Assembly (NCBI GenBank): GCA_973895155.1
Contig: OZ316895.1
Location: 21,886,001 to 21,950,000, forward strand
DNA: 64,000 nt
Reading direction: 5' to 3'
From: Marsupella aquatica
Lineage: Eukaryota; Marchantiophyta
Made by a program: the position numbers and the translations under genes
The notes under the pieces: model-generated
Databases searched by the model: none
The model's input: only the letters and a program-made list of their open reading frames with translations
What the model was told of the DNA's origin: nothing
Shown: in pieces, positions 1-11,890 of the stretch
Numbering within the stretch: the first letter of the stretch is position 1
Layout of the letters: the number at the start of each line of letters is the position of its first letter

Positions 1-215
1 TGAAAATGTACCTCGTGCGGTTCCTTCACTTGACCCTGAAAGATTGACATTCAGTTCCAGGAGACTTGGATAGAAACTCAGTTTGAGCAGGTAACGGGGA
101 CTTGCAAATTTTCATATCGGTAGTAGACCCTCCCTCGAGAATGCCGCTCAATGAGGTTTGTACGATGTTGCCAATGCTCTTCTTTGATTATTGGCGTCTA
201 AGTATCAAGGTCATT
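1..215 (+). repeat. Inverted segmental duplicate, copy 1 (cut by window edge)
   Basis: This stretch matches, in reverse complement, the sequence at about 62985-63190, with only scattered substitutions and small indels across roughly 200 bases. Shared blocks include TTCACTTGACCCT, CAGTTCCAGG, ACTTGGATAGAAA and GAGCAGGTAA. In both copies a GAGCAG is followed by GTAACG or GTAATG, which could be a splice donor. No shared reading frame stays open through the whole block. It may be a gene-end fragment or part of a repeat whose remainder lies outside the window. Confidence 0.7.
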
Positions 216-410
216 CAGAACACCGTGGTACGAGGATCTTCAGAAATGATAATTTTATTTCAAAACTGTCGTCAAAACTCTGCAGCACTATGATCGTCGG
301 CCATCAGTTTCAGGGTAGTAGCATTTTTTGCTTCCATTCTTGCTAGTGTTTACATGAAATGCATGCTATTACTGCATCAATTACTGCATCAAATGTTCGT
401 AGTTCTTGTT

Positions 411-411
<1 letters not shown>

Positions 412-449
<38 letters not shown>
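412..449. repeat. (AT)n microsatellite
   Basis: An uninterrupted run of alternating A and T of about 36 bases, in noncoding sequence. Confidence 0.95.
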
Positions 450-450
<1 letters not shown>

Positions 451-1320
451 TGCTTAGCTTGTGAACTTTAAGAATACGAAGGATTTTTCCAAGGAAGAAT
501 AGGAAGGATTTGGAATTTGAAAATCTCAGTTTTTACTTGTCTGGGACCTCAAGTCTGTACAGATTAAGTTATACGGAGTAGCATTGTAGCATCGACGATG
601 ATTGTACGATTGAAAGGGACACAAATTTGAGGAAAGCATGTTTTTCCGTCCCTGTTGACAACCTTTCAGGTCACGCTCCCGTTCTACTCGCTACAGTAAT
701 TATAGACTTGAAAGCCATTTGTGGCCAAATGAGTCGAGCATTTCGATTGCAGAGGCGTGTGAAAGTCAATTGGTGTGAACTGCTGGTGGCGACACTCGAC
801 GACCCAATTGAAGGCATGCATCAATCTTTCTAGTTTATGTATTAATTCGAGCCAAGTGCAGCTCTTGTCAGTTCCTTTCAAAGTATATATCAATTCAAGA
901 AATGATTCTGGGTATAAACATTTCATATTGTTATTAGAGCTCTCTCCAGAACTTTCTCCTCGCGTATATAAAGGACTGTGATGTGCTAAGGATATTTAGA
1001 TTTCAGATTTCCATTGTAAAAGCGTAATCAATCAGCCCTCATTTTTTAAGCGAATGGCTCCAAATCCACTGGCAGGTCAGTGCTCTTCTTTCGATCCGCT
1101 ACTTGAATTAACATACTTATATGAAAAATAACGACTCTAAGCTACGTCATTTCTTATTTTATTTCTCAAGGTGACATCATATTCTGTTCATCGACCAAAC
1201 TATAATTCTGACCTAGAAGTTTTAGAACAGGGAGCGCAGATCTATCAATGGAGCTACCGTTTTACCGCAAGGAGCCATGGATTCGGATGGACAGAGTAGC
1301 TACTGCAGTGAATCGAGGAG

Positions 1321-1553
1321 ATCACTCTTTCAACCAACCAAGTATTAGATGCTTTACACGGCTCTTGAGTTTATGTCCATTCATTTCATATACAACGAGA
1401 GATTGACGAAACAAAATCAAGGAAATCACTCTTTCAACCAACTAAGTACTTGTTCACACGGCTCTTGACTGTATGTCCATTTATTTCAAATACCTTGAAT
1501 GTATGTCCATTTATTTCAATACAAAACAGATTGACTAAACAAAGCCTGGATGG
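1321..1553. repeat. 104-bp diverged tandem duplication
   Basis: The block beginning ATCACTCTTTCAACCA recurs 104 bases later, followed in both copies by related sequence containing CACGGCTCTTGA and TATGTCCATT. A third partial TGTATGTCCATTTATTTCA follows. It looks like local duplication in noncoding DNA. Confidence 0.75.
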
Positions 1554-2462
1554 ACCGAGATATTGTCCCTGTCCATCCTCATGGACTCCATAAAGCGGAT
1601 TGTTGCTTTTACATAAAAAGAAAAAGAAACCTGTCACGGATTGGAGTTGACTACTTTGACTACCTTGGGAGAAATAAGTCAAGATCTCATGGTGATACTA
1701 AATAATGTCTAAATGTCTTTCAGTTTCAAGGTAGTCAAGGTACCTAATAAACGGGTTTGACAATGTAATTGAAACCGGCTGCAAACAATAAAGAGACAGT
1801 TTAAAGGTCATATTTCAGTCAAAAATGACAATGTTATCTAAGTACGTCAATTTAAATATTATGAGCAAGTCCGTCTGGGCTTTCCTAGTCTGGGCTTTAT
1901 AGACCGTCTGGGCTTTATATACAAAGTGGATGGCATCCTGGCTTTAGTTTCGAGATTGACGCACGAGAAGTGCAGAGATTTTCATCGTCCAAGGGTTTCT
2001 AAGAGTCACGTACACCCATCATGACTCTAATAAAAGCAAAACCTACACACTCAGTGTATATTCTGGTCTATGTATCGTTCCTTTGATTTGAATTCAGAGA
2101 AGGCAATGCAATGAGAGTAGCAACGTACTGTCTTTCAATTCAGACGCACGACAGCTACAGAGCGTTGGGAACACATCAGTATAGGGCTGGGATTGAGTCA
2201 TCTATGAGCACATATATCAAAGGTCCGACACAAAATAATGGTGCCTGGAAAATTGCCTGGTGGAAGTTTTTGTGATGTTACTGTGTTGAAATAGCCCAAT
2301 GCACCTCAACTAGATTATGACCATAGCGCCGTTTCGCAACTTCCTTTCTCACCAAAGAGAATACATTCAAGAGAGCTACTCTGGATGAAAATGAGAGTTC
2401 CCAGATGGATTCACAATATGCCAGGCCGGAGTTGATTGAGTCAGAGAAGAAGAAAACAATGC

Positions 2463-5400
2463 TCAACTGGTGGAGCAACCTTGCGGGCTGAAGCCGACCT
2501 GGTTCTTCCCCAAGTCGAACTCAATTCGGAAGCCCTGCTGCTGTATATTGCCGATGATGGTGAGGCCTCCGTGCACGTCGGAGCGGGCAAACGCGAGGCA
2601 GTACAGCGAGCCAGAATCGTCCACGGGAATGACGGTGTTGTCAATGGGCAGCGCCAGGTCCACGTCGCCGACGAAGTGCATCGTCACGGAGGGCACGCTC
2701 TCGCCCTCCGCAAGCTGGTAGCAGCTGTCGAAAAACTCTTGATTAGGGAGCTCCACGCGAGTCAAATGACTCGCTTTCAACCGAAACGCGTCCCGCATGG
2801 CTTCGTATGCTTCGCTCGTGAGCCTCGTGACCGCCGTGCCCGTGTCCAAGATCACTCCGCCCCTCCCCGACGATACGTCCAAATCCAATGCCGATGCCGG
2901 GATCTGGACCAGCTCGTTGCCCACACTCAGCCCTGTCAATCAATCAGTGCACATTTAAGTGAATGCACTTCTGGGACGTCCAATTACCGTAACGTTGAGA
3001 AAACTCTGCATTTATGTGAATCCGATACCGTTCAGAACTGTGAAAACATACACATCATGTCTTCTAACTTGTTCCCAATTGGCAATTCGCAACAAGCAGC
3101 ATTGAAGAAACTCGTTCCCGAAACTTCCCGAAACTTTTTCCCAATGGGATGACTAATGTTGAGCAAACTCTGTTTTTATCTCAATGCACAACAAGTAGCA
3201 TTGAAGAAACTTGTTCCCAATGGGATGACTAATGTTGAGCATACTCTATTTTTATCGGAATCCAAGCATTGTAGGTAGTGTTCAAAGATGTGAAAACATA
3301 CACATCATGTTCCAAATGGGCAATGCGCAATACCAGCTAGCATTCGGGGTCTCAAATCTCTCCTTTTTGCCTCAGGTTGCAATCAAAAACAAATTCCCGG
3401 CAAAGAAGTGGTGTACACAAAAATGCATGTCCACACGCTACTAACTCGAGACCAAAACTGGTAAGTTCGGGTCAAGTTTCGGGCCAAATGTTTTTCCGCA
3501 AACTTTAAGGTTTGAGACACCCTATTGAAGAAACTTGTTCTCAATGGACAATGCCAGATAACATACACCATTCAAAAACCAAGATCTAACAGGCAACACG
3601 AAACTAATTTCCAGAGCACACTCAGCGAGAAATGTCAAATGACCAAGTTTCACAGCAAACCACAGTTAGAAGGCTCATCGAGAAATGTCAAATGACCAAG
3701 TTTCACAGCAAACCACGGTTAGAAGACATCAAGCAAAACTGACGGGCACATACCCGTCAGCTGCAAGTAGTAGAACGACGGCGCCAACGGGTTCCGCACC
3801 AGCCCCGTGTACTGCATACTCCCCGTCTCCGCCGCCTCCCCAAACGACAAGTAGCTTGTGGCCCTCACCGTCGTCGACTTCCCATCACCGCCGTCGCCAT
3901 CACCGTCATCGCCATTCCCCGTCCCGTGTCCGCCGTCATCGCCGTTCCCCGTCCCGTTTCCGCCATCATCGCCGTTAACCGTCCTGTTGCCGCCGTCCGT
4001 GGCGGCAGGAGGGAAGCGGTCCGTGAGACAGTACGAGAAACGGGGCGCGAGGACGGCCGACGTCTGCGACGGGAATGAGAGGGGGCCCCGTCCGAGGCCG
4101 AGGATTCCCGCCGAGGCCGTGAAGAGGCCCTCGTTGTCATGGCCGCAGCCGAAGAGGAGTCGCTGGAGCTCGACGGGATGGTCCCGTGCCGTGGAGTTCA
4201 TGGTGACAGTCTCGGACGCGAAGTCCCCAGTGGAGAAGCTCTGGTCGCCATACAGCTCGTCGTAGACGCATTTCTTCTCCTCGCAATGCGCGTCTGCGAG
4301 CATGGCGCACGCCTTGGAGGTGCACGTCACGGGCTCGTAGGATTCCGATTTGCTCGAATCGAAGACCGGGTTGATCTGCTCGTAGCAGCTGTCGCACGGC
4401 TTGCACTGCACCCAGAAGAGGTCGCTCCCCGTGTCGATTGTCACCAGCACCTGGGCTTGTGGCGTGCCGATGGACAGCGTGGTGAAGTACTCGCCTGATC
4501 CGAAGTCCATTCCTGGAATTGAATGATGGAGAACTGATTCAGATTTCCTCAGAAATGTCGATAAACTCAAACTCATTGGCTGCCCTCTCGCTGTTATTAT
4601 GTGCATTGCTGTAAAAGATGTTGTGGTGGCTGAGCTATTGAAGCGAAGATCGACAGATGTGCAGAAGAGTTCATCCGGATTATTTTGCTCAGAATTGTCA
4701 ATCAAACTATTGCGGCCCTCTGACTCCGTACTGAGATAGGCATAGAAGAATTGATTGAGATTAAATGTCAATCACATTAATGTCCTCTCACTATACATGC
4801 ATTGCTGTAAAAGACATTGTGGTGTCGATGGAGCTAGGGGACTTAAGAAGTTTGAAGGAGATCTAGATTAGCTCGATCATATCACTCAATCAATTGTCAT
4901 TTATTGATGGAACTGAATGAACGGGAGGCATACAGAAGACTATGTAAAAAACCTTAGCTGAAACTATCCGTTGCCGTGGAATTGATATAAGAGCATGTAC
5001 ATATGACGGACGACCATGATGAAATTGATATAAGCAGGAGGTGAACATAAGAAGATTCAGTTAATGTCGATGTATCAATCAGTTAATATTCATTGTGTAG
5101 CAAAAGGGGCATAGGCTCTTGGAGTGTGATAAATTGATGACATTGTCGAGCAGTAGCAGGTAAGTTCAACCATATGATAGACAAAAAACAGAGTTGTATG
5201 GGCGAATTGAAAGTTCAGGCCACAAACCCTAGACTTAATACTCCTTTGGATGCTACCGAGTGATATGAACTGCACAATCACCGTGAGCGAAAGATTGATG
5301 GAAAAGCGAGGGAAATTACAACAAGGGAGAGAATGGTCGATCTATAGATGTTCCGATGAGAGGGCCTCGAGATCAATACGGTCAATGATTAGAAAAGTAA

Positions 5401-6769
5401 GACTACATTGCAAATTGGGAGGTGCAGCTTACTCCGATTCAAGTATTCTTCGTTCCTAGGTTCAATTCTCAGGTTTGAGATCTTGGGTAGCAAGAGGCTA
5501 TTAAACTAAAACTCAAACATAAAAATCGAGGCACGGAGCTATCACAATCGAAATCGAAATCGAAATTAGATATAAATCCCGTGAAACCCTTGCGAGACTG
5601 GAAGGCAATTGGAGTTCTATGTCCAGGAATAAATTAAATGCGCTCATTTTAGGAACGTCCCGGTCCTATGTATCATTCTCACCAAAACCAGAGATTGAAG
5701 ACGAGCAGAAACACATGGAACGGAACCTACATCGAAAAATGAAACGGAGAGAATCTCAGAAAATAACGCCACATTTCAAACCACTAAGCTATGGCTTTGG
5801 TTTCGTTGGCTATTGCTATTTAATGGAGCTACAAAATTAGCATATCGGTAGTAGAGTACGTGAGGCAGACTAGAGGCTGGATTGGCTAGGCACCGTCAAA
5901 TTAAATCTCTGACTTAACCTCACACTGGATCTTGTCCAGTGCGATTTATTTAAGTTTTCCTGAGTTTATTGTTTCAATAGTTTTGCTGGAAACAATAAAG
6001 GGAGTTATCTTACTGCCCTCGTTAGGACTAGCTCAAGAGAGAAGGATTTGGAAATGGAATTTTAACTGGAAAGCGGTTGGAGAGGTACAGTAGGTGGTCT
6101 TCAGGGCTCTGACTAACATTGATGATGGGAAAGCGTGAATTTGTTCATAATTTGAATCAATACTGAGAAAAAAATCGTTCCCATTCCTTAGTTACCTGGG
6201 AAGATCGGAGACTGAATTGGCTGCATCACGCCGTGGACTCTTCTTGAATGAAGATGATGACCAGTCGTTCTCTTTGCGATAAGAGAATCTATGGCCCGCA
6301 CACGAGCGACATCTCGCTGGAGTGAATTGCCGAAAATTGTTGCAAAATCAGCCTCCTTGTCAACGGCAGCACTCTTAGCTTGTTGTGAGTTCAAATTTGC
6401 TCTGAATGGAGAGTCTCTAGCGTCCCGGTGCACTAAAGGCAGTGTCACTCCGCCACCACCCTTCCACCTCTCACCCCACAGGGTGCCCTGTGGACCACTA
6501 TTTTGCAAATCTGTCCACCGGCTTTGAGAGTAATGATGCTGCCGCTGCTGGCCTCGAGCCAAAGGCCGGAAGTGGAAACTCTGGAAGGCTTCCATTGGCT
6601 CCTTCTGTAATGATGGCACAGCCACAACTCTGTGAGCGCCAATGGCCAACGTCAGCAGAACGATCATTGCTTCGCAGACCAGTGATGTGGCAGTGGGTGA
6701 CTTTTGCCATCGGCATCTGCAGTTGTTGGAAAGCTTCTGTCCGAAGGGACAACAGCAAGCAGGCGCCAT
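2463..6769 (-). CDS. Nepenthesin-like secreted aspartic protease (A1 family), 3 exons
   Basis: Predicted 600-residue pepsin-like endopeptidase, probably secreted or vacuolar. On the minus strand the coding exons are 6769-6196, 4512-3754 and 2932-2463. Both introns have GT...AG ends and interrupt Gly codons in phase 1. Residues 29-50 form a hydrophobic signal segment; Met35 (6667) would give a more classical signal peptide, so the start is uncertain. The prosegment carries the family-typical LPLVHRDARDSPF. The mature domain opens at GMDFGSGEYF. It has catalytic IDTGSDLFW (Asp218), a Cys-rich nepenthesin-type insert after CKPCDSC, a flap YGDQSFSTG and second catalytic ILDTGTAVTRL (Asp474). It ends in the expected IIGNIQQQGFRIEFDL. 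Residues about 361-405 are a Gly/Asp/Asn tandem insert rare in this family. Nepenthesin-type members act in protein turnover, defence or development; the substrate cannot be inferred. It appears intact. Confidence 0.92.
2933..3753 (-). other. Protease intron 2, rich in internal duplications
   Basis: The donor is GTATGT (minus strand) at 3753-3748 and the acceptor is TTGACAG ending at 2933. The intron contains an ~80-bp repeat (copies near 3110-3185 and 3188-3262, sharing CATTGAAGAAAC, TTCCCAATGGGATGACTAAT and GTTGAGCA), a shared AAAACATACACATCATGT at about 3044 and 3294, and a near-perfect 53-bp tandem duplication at 3627-3726. Confidence 0.85.
3627..3726. repeat. 53-bp near-perfect tandem duplication beside a splice donor
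   Basis: GAGAAATGTCAAATGACC and its following bases are repeated 53 bases apart, with essentially one substitution. The duplication ends about 25 bases inside intron 2 from the protease exon 2 donor, so it is recent and close to a splice site. Confidence 0.85.
3880..4002 (-). repeat. Coding minisatellite encoding the Gly/Asp/Asn insert
   Basis: A tandem repeat of about 30 bases lies inside protease exon 2, in frame. It encodes variations on GTGNGDDGGN/H and includes potential N-glycosylation sequons NRT and NGT. Shorter GACGGTGATGG-like subrepeats flank it. The unit length is a multiple of three, so expansion does not break the frame. Confidence 0.85.
4513..6195 (-). other. Protease intron 1 (1.68 kb)
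   Basis: On the minus strand the donor is GTAACT directly after ...TTCCCAG at 6196, and the acceptor is CAATTCCAG before 4512. The join gives SPIFPG|MDFGSGEY, the correct mature-domain start. No other gene is evident inside; the short open frames lack recognisable features. Confidence 0.85.
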
Positions 6770-7245
6770 CGTCCCCAGCTCAGGTAAACTAATGAAGAAT
6801 GAAGGGATCTATCAATCAAGATTCACTCGCTCGCAGGTGAAGAATGTCGATTGTAGGTTTTCAATGAAGAGATTATGCATGTAGAAGATGCACAAAATGA
6901 AGAATCAATTTGTCAATTTTCCGATAGATTGGTTCTAAGTGGTAAAATTGATCTGACTCCCTCGTTTAATGACCCAATCGTTTTCGGATTTTATCGCGCC
7001 TGAAGAGTGACTGAGCAAAACTTGAGATCTTCGTTGCGACTCTTGTCTCTAACATCCCTGGCTCCCTTCCAGCATTGATTTTGCTAAATTGAGAAACAGC
7101 CTAGCCCGCTGTGAAGTGAATTCTCAGAGCCAGTTGCCCCAAGATTTTGCACCGAGCTTGACACGAGTGTGCCAACCGTAATCGAGGGTCATGATCAATC
7201 TTTACTAGCTTTCGCAGTGAGGCCACCAGAATTAGATGTCGAGAA
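6770..7245. other. Upstream region of the protease gene
   Basis: This is the 5' side of the minus-strand protease and should hold its promoter and 5' UTR. I see no convincing TATA box or other defined element. Confidence 0.4.
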
Positions 7246-7710
7246 ATGAAGGTACGTTCCACGCACAATATGCGTCCATTGAAGGCTCTCAATGAATCCA
7301 TGGAGCCAGCAGCCAAGTCGGATCAGGAGGTAGCTAGTAACAGACTACTTCCACAGGGGCTGCGATCCAGGAAGGATGGAAACGAACAGCCGCTGAAATC
7401 AGTTACTTTCCTTGCTGCCGCGCAAGTTGGTAGATGGGACTACGTCACTAACAAACTGCCAGGTTCGGCCGAAACTAGCGCATCCGTCACTCCATCCAAC
7501 TATCCAATTATCATCCTGGAGCCAATCAAGCCAACAGGCCCGAGGGTCCGCACGCATGCACCACGATTGGTGATGACGATCATGAATCTTCCACAACCTT
7601 CGAGGGAGATCGTACGTAGATATAGTACCGCCCTTGAAGACGTGTTCGAGGAGAACTCGCTACTGCTTCTGGAGCATTGTGGGCAATCACTATCCAGCAG
7701 AGGACACTGA
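7246..7710 (+). CDS. Unrecognised 154-residue open frame
   Basis: This frame runs from ATG to TGA without interruption and has mixed composition that is not obviously low complexity. I recognise no domain, signal peptide or membrane segment. It lies about 480 bases upstream of, and divergent from, the protease. It could be a small lineage-specific gene, an exon of something larger, or chance. No splice evidence or poly-A signal supports it. Confidence 0.2.
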   Translation: MKVRSTHNMRPLKALNESMEPAAKSDQEVASNRLLPQGLRSRKDGNEQPLKSVTFLAAAQVGRWDYVTNKLPGSAETSASVTPSNYPIIILEPIKPTGPRVRTHAPRLVMTIMNLPQPSREIVRRYSTALEDVFEENSLLLLEHCGQSLSSRGH

Positions 7711-10253
7711 TGGTCGCCAACGCGCTTTGCTATAAACCGTCCCTACATTTTCAGCCTCCATCGCCATCTAGCTCTTCTGAACATCATCAATTTACTGCTG
7801 TATAATTTCTTTCTCAGTCTGTGACTAAGTCCAATCCTATTGTCCGACTCTTTACCGATTTACAACTGTTCTTCAAGCCAGGTCATCAGCTCGTATGTGT
7901 TATCACCATCGTCTTATGAAATGTAAGAGAGAAAGTTTTTTGCCTTAGCGCTTATGGGGTGACACCCTTGGTGCTCAGAAATCAATTTCTTTGCATTGGC
8001 AGAAATAATTAACATGATTCTGGAGCCATACTAAGTGGCTGCTCGTACGCTGATGGGTGGGTCCATTCTACCTGTCCGGGGACCTACAAAGTGAGAAGAG
8101 TTCCATCTATGTAGACTGGTGAGCGTCATATACAGCCTGTGTTCACGGGCTATCACATTCGCATCTTCTGGCTGAGGGGAATTGGACAGAAAACAAATGA
8201 CTGATTTAACTAAAAGACCACCATTGTCGACCCAGAAATTTCAAATGTCACTTTCTATCGTTCGAAGTAGAGAGACCACTAATTTCAATGGCACGTCGAA
8301 TCTAGCTTTTGTGGTTAACTTGATCCAGAGTACTCACTAGATCTCCGAGGCTGAGGGAATTCGAGACTCTACACCGTCAGTCCTATCGAAAAACTGCCTC
8401 GCCCTTCAACCCTTGCAGATACTAGGCTGCCATATGACTGAAGAATACTTATAAATTCCATGGAGTTTGCGAAAAAAGAACCGGAAACCTGCTGTAACGT
8501 AATCTTTAAAGCTAGACAAATCTAAGAAAAACTGTGCAACCCCACGAAGGAGCCAGGATTAATAGCTAGCTAGAGAACTGTCAGTTTTATCGCAGAACAA
8601 CGTTCTAAGGTCTCAGATGCTCCTATAATGCAGGAAATGCTGAAAAACTGTAGTTAATGAGCCCGAGCAGACAGGAAGAAGCTAGGTCCAGACTAGCTAG
8701 CAGCAACGTGTAATCAAAAAAATAATGTAAACCGCGAAAACAGTGGCAGGCAAGACAGCTGAGATTCCTCTTCAGAATTGCCAATCTACTAGTTTGTTCT
8801 CTTTTCTCTCTTCTAGGATATTTTCCACCTGTCCACTCACATTGATTCTGTTGCTGCTTTTCCCATAGGGTCTCTGGGCTTCCAATTCTGTTCAACCCAA
8901 CAGGGAAAATGCTTCTATCCACCTTATCTATATCTAGCGATCCTTAAAAATGTGGAAAATTGCGATCGAGGTTGTGATCAGTGCGTTCAGCAGCTCACTC
9001 ATTTGAATCGATCGATTTCAAGTGTGGGACATACATACTGACACAAAAGTAGACATAATTAAATATATCTCTTCGTTCTGAGATATAATTAATTATGTCT
9101 AAGCCTCCTCTCAATTATTTCCAACCGAAAGTGGTGCAATATTTCCAACAGAAAACGTTGACCAATTTCTGTAGCTTGCCAGTCAATTTTATTACTGGAA
9201 ACTGACGTAGTCAGTAACTGGTGAAATAGCCCATCTACAGAGCAAAGGAACGTACTATTCGTTCAATGATGATTGTTCGCTCAATGGTGTATTTTTAGTA
9301 GTGCAATTAAGATTTATTCTCGTTGAACTCTTGTTTGGTGTAGGTTTCAGACGCAACACCTATTCGACATCCTCAGCAGAGTTCTTGCGACAATGCACGC
9401 TGATCGAATGATGACGATTATCTTAGTTGTTAAAATGGAAGACAAAACTTGTGTGGAGATTTGTCTCAGATTCTTCCGATAAAATTGATCAAGGCCTTAC
9501 TTACTATATTGTCTGTCGATGATTTCAATCTGTCGTTTAACATTCGGTCTCGGGTTCAGTGCATACGATACTATCCCTCAGAGTTTGAGATCATGGATAC
9601 TGCTACTTTTGCAAGTTTTTTAGATATCAGTCCGCTCAGGCAATACCTCAGAAATTAAGATTCTCAACGCCTGCGCGCTCGCTGTCTGACAAAGGCTATC
9701 ATGCGGTGCAATATGCAATCATGCATTTTTGCGAATAGATATGAACAATGAAAGTGGAGAACGTCGATGTTGCTTCAGAGTTCGGTGGAAGTTTCCTTCG
9801 GGAGATTTCTTCATCCACTTCGGGAGATTTCTTCATCCACTTCCAGAAGTGAGCGTGGGATTCGTTGGATTCGTTAGAGGGGTACGAGACGTTGTTAAGA
9901 TTCGGGCCGTAGCCAATTTGTTTGTAGAAATTTCGCTTAGTTAATGGATGTGGTTCCATGGAGCTGTTGCCCTTGATCCAATCTACGCCTTCAAACCACG
10001 TGACCTCTATCTCGACCTCAGAGGGGATCACACATCAAAATGTGGTAATATACATCTCTATCTCGACCTCAGCGGGGATCACACATCAAAATGTGGTAAT
10101 ATACAGTGTGCACTCATCATTGATTTAAAGAAAATCACGGTTATACTATGTGAACATCATGGTTATATGGTGTGCACTCAATCATTGATTTAAAGAAAAT
10201 CATGGTATGGAGGGATCATGCATACTGTATAATTATGTCATATTTTGATGTGC
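7711..10253. other. Noncoding stretch with small tandem duplications
   Basis: No gene is supported. Visible structure is limited to short duplications: a 21-bp unit with GGGAGATTTCTTCATCCA at about 9797-9841, a 51-bp unit at about 10006-10106 (TCTATCTCGACCTCAG plus TCACACATCAAAATG), and a 35-bp unit with CATTGATTTAAAGAAAATCA at about 10118 and 10182. Confidence 0.55.
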
Positions 10254-11890
10254 AACTAGTGAGACCCAATCTTGACAGTGGAAGCTACACTGGGTCAATG
10301 TTCAAGGGCCTATGTCCATAATGTTAAAAACCTGAGACTTTGTTTGTGAAAGTTTGCACAATCCGACCGTTTAAATTTGCTTGATGATGGTTGGGGTTGT
10401 TGCCGTTGTTCCAGGTGGCATACCCTCAAACCAAGTGACTACAATGTTGACTGTGGAAGCTACAATAACAATCTGTGGTCTATGTCTTCAACAGGCTCCA
10501 TGTATATGTTAAGATTCTGGCGCTTACAAACCGCCAAGTTTGTTTGTGAAAGTTGCACACTCCAGATGTTTTGGGTTCCATGGAGCCGCCCCTGTGTTCC
10601 TGAAGACACTCTCAAACCATGTGACTATAATCTTGACTGTTGACACTGCTGTAACAGCATGTGGTCAATGTCTTCAAGAGAATATGAGTCACCTATAGTT
10701 ATTAAGAGTTTGCCTGTTGTCTAAAAATAGTTAAGGACCTCATGCATTGCATGTGGGGTTGCCCCATCTCATCATCGATCTGGAGTTGGGTCCAATTTGT
10801 CTTGCAGCATGCGAGCTCCACAGGGAATGCCCTAATAATACTACAACCAGCTCACATTTTTGTAGGGGAGGCACTCCCAAATGTCTGGGACACACCAGGT
10901 AAACTTTGGCAGACACTGAGAGCTATTGTCTGCTGAAATCTATGGAAGGACAAGAGCTCACATTTCATTGAGCATACCTGGTCTAATGCTCAAGCAGTCA
11001 TTCAAAAATCCTGGCACCAGCTAGCTATTTACTTACATAGGGATTGGGCCAAACATCAGTTCAAAATTAAAATTGGCAAATCCACATATGGAGCGGCTCT
11101 CAGTGACATGGCCTTCAACTATGGGCCGGTCTTGGGCTGCAATATAGGAAATCCATGAGAACATCTTATAGATACCACCTGTTCCCCCTAGACCCCATTA
11201 AGGTTTTTACTTTACCGGAGTAGAAGTTGTACTGCAGGCTAGACTAATAGCTTTGTCTATCACGGACCCACTGTTGGGTGCCCCACCGGCACCTGTCCAG
11301 TAGCCAGTCTTTTGGGGTTGTATGTCGCCCTTCTGCGGTGGTTGAATTTCTTGTTTGGCTTCCTCTCTTTGGGCCTGCTGCTCTCCTGGTCCGGCTTCCC
11401 CGGTCCTTTAGGGTTTTGGACCTCTGGTCCCCCAGGGTGCCGACCCCCTTGTGGGTCACCCGTGTTGTATGCTGGCTTTTTGAATGAAATTCAATTGGTT
11501 TTTTCGAGACAAAAAAATAGTGAAATTGTTTGTGGAAGTTCACCAGCTCCAGATGTAGAGCTTGATGATGGCAGGGATGATGGAGGGGGTTCCATGGGTT
11601 GTACAGTATAAACCCTCAAACCACATGACCACAATCTTAACTAATTTATGGTGACAGTGCAATCCGGATGATTGTCTTCAACTGCATCTATGTCTATGTT
11701 GAAGCTTGTGTTTAAGGTTCTGGGCTTCATACTCTGGCAAATTTGTTGGGAAAGTTTGTGTGCTTGATGTGCTTCCTGACGATGGGCAGTGTTCAATGGG
11801 GCTCCCGATGGGGCCCTGGCCCTTGGTCCTGTACACACACCCTCAAACTATGTGACCACATTCTTCACTGTAGAAACTTGGTAAGTGTGT
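10254..11890. repeat. Degenerate ~180-bp tandem repeat split by a LINE
   Basis: Diverged units are anchored by CCTCAAACCAAGTGACTACA and TTGACTGTGGAAGC. Anchors fall near 10260, 10429, 10610, 11612 and 11841, with spacing of 175-230 bases except across the inserted LINE. Each unit also has TATGTCTTCAA and TTTGTTTGTGAAAGTT. A weaker anchor occurs at about 9988. No coding capacity is seen. Confidence 0.7.
10700..11517 (+). mobile_element. 5'-truncated LINE (non-LTR retrotransposon) fragment
   Basis: The left part (about 10742-11157) translates to the C-terminal end of a plant LINE reverse transcriptase. It has a zf-RVT-like HCMWGCPISSSIWSWV, then WKDKSS... and LHRDWAKHQFKIKI, with one in-frame TGA at 10934. 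It is followed by a GC- and CT-rich 3' UTR, a TGAATGAAATTCAATTGG tail block and a 7-A tract at 11511-11517, as in plant LINE 3' ends. It interrupts one unit of the surrounding tandem repeat. The upstream RT and endonuclease domains are missing, consistent with 5' truncation during target-primed reverse transcription. I could not define target duplications. Confidence 0.7.

Larger units (their letters stand above)
216..2462. other. Noncoding stretch left of the protease gene
   Basis: No gene is supported here. The open frames are short and low in information. The right part is downstream of the minus-strand protease and may contain its 3' UTR, but I see no poly-A signal close to the stop. It holds an (AT)n tract, a 104-bp tandem duplication at 1321-1553 and three short GTCTGGGCTTT repeats near 1868-1918. 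Confidence 0.6.

Noticed and set aside
2436-3152. 238-residue plus-strand frame
   Set aside because: It lies antisense over protease exon 3 and its intron. The minus-strand protein has clear catalytic and family motifs, so this frame is a shadow.
3858-4498. Plus-strand frames opposite protease exon 2
   Set aside because: They mirror the GC-rich coding strand and the minisatellite, and have no recognisable domain.
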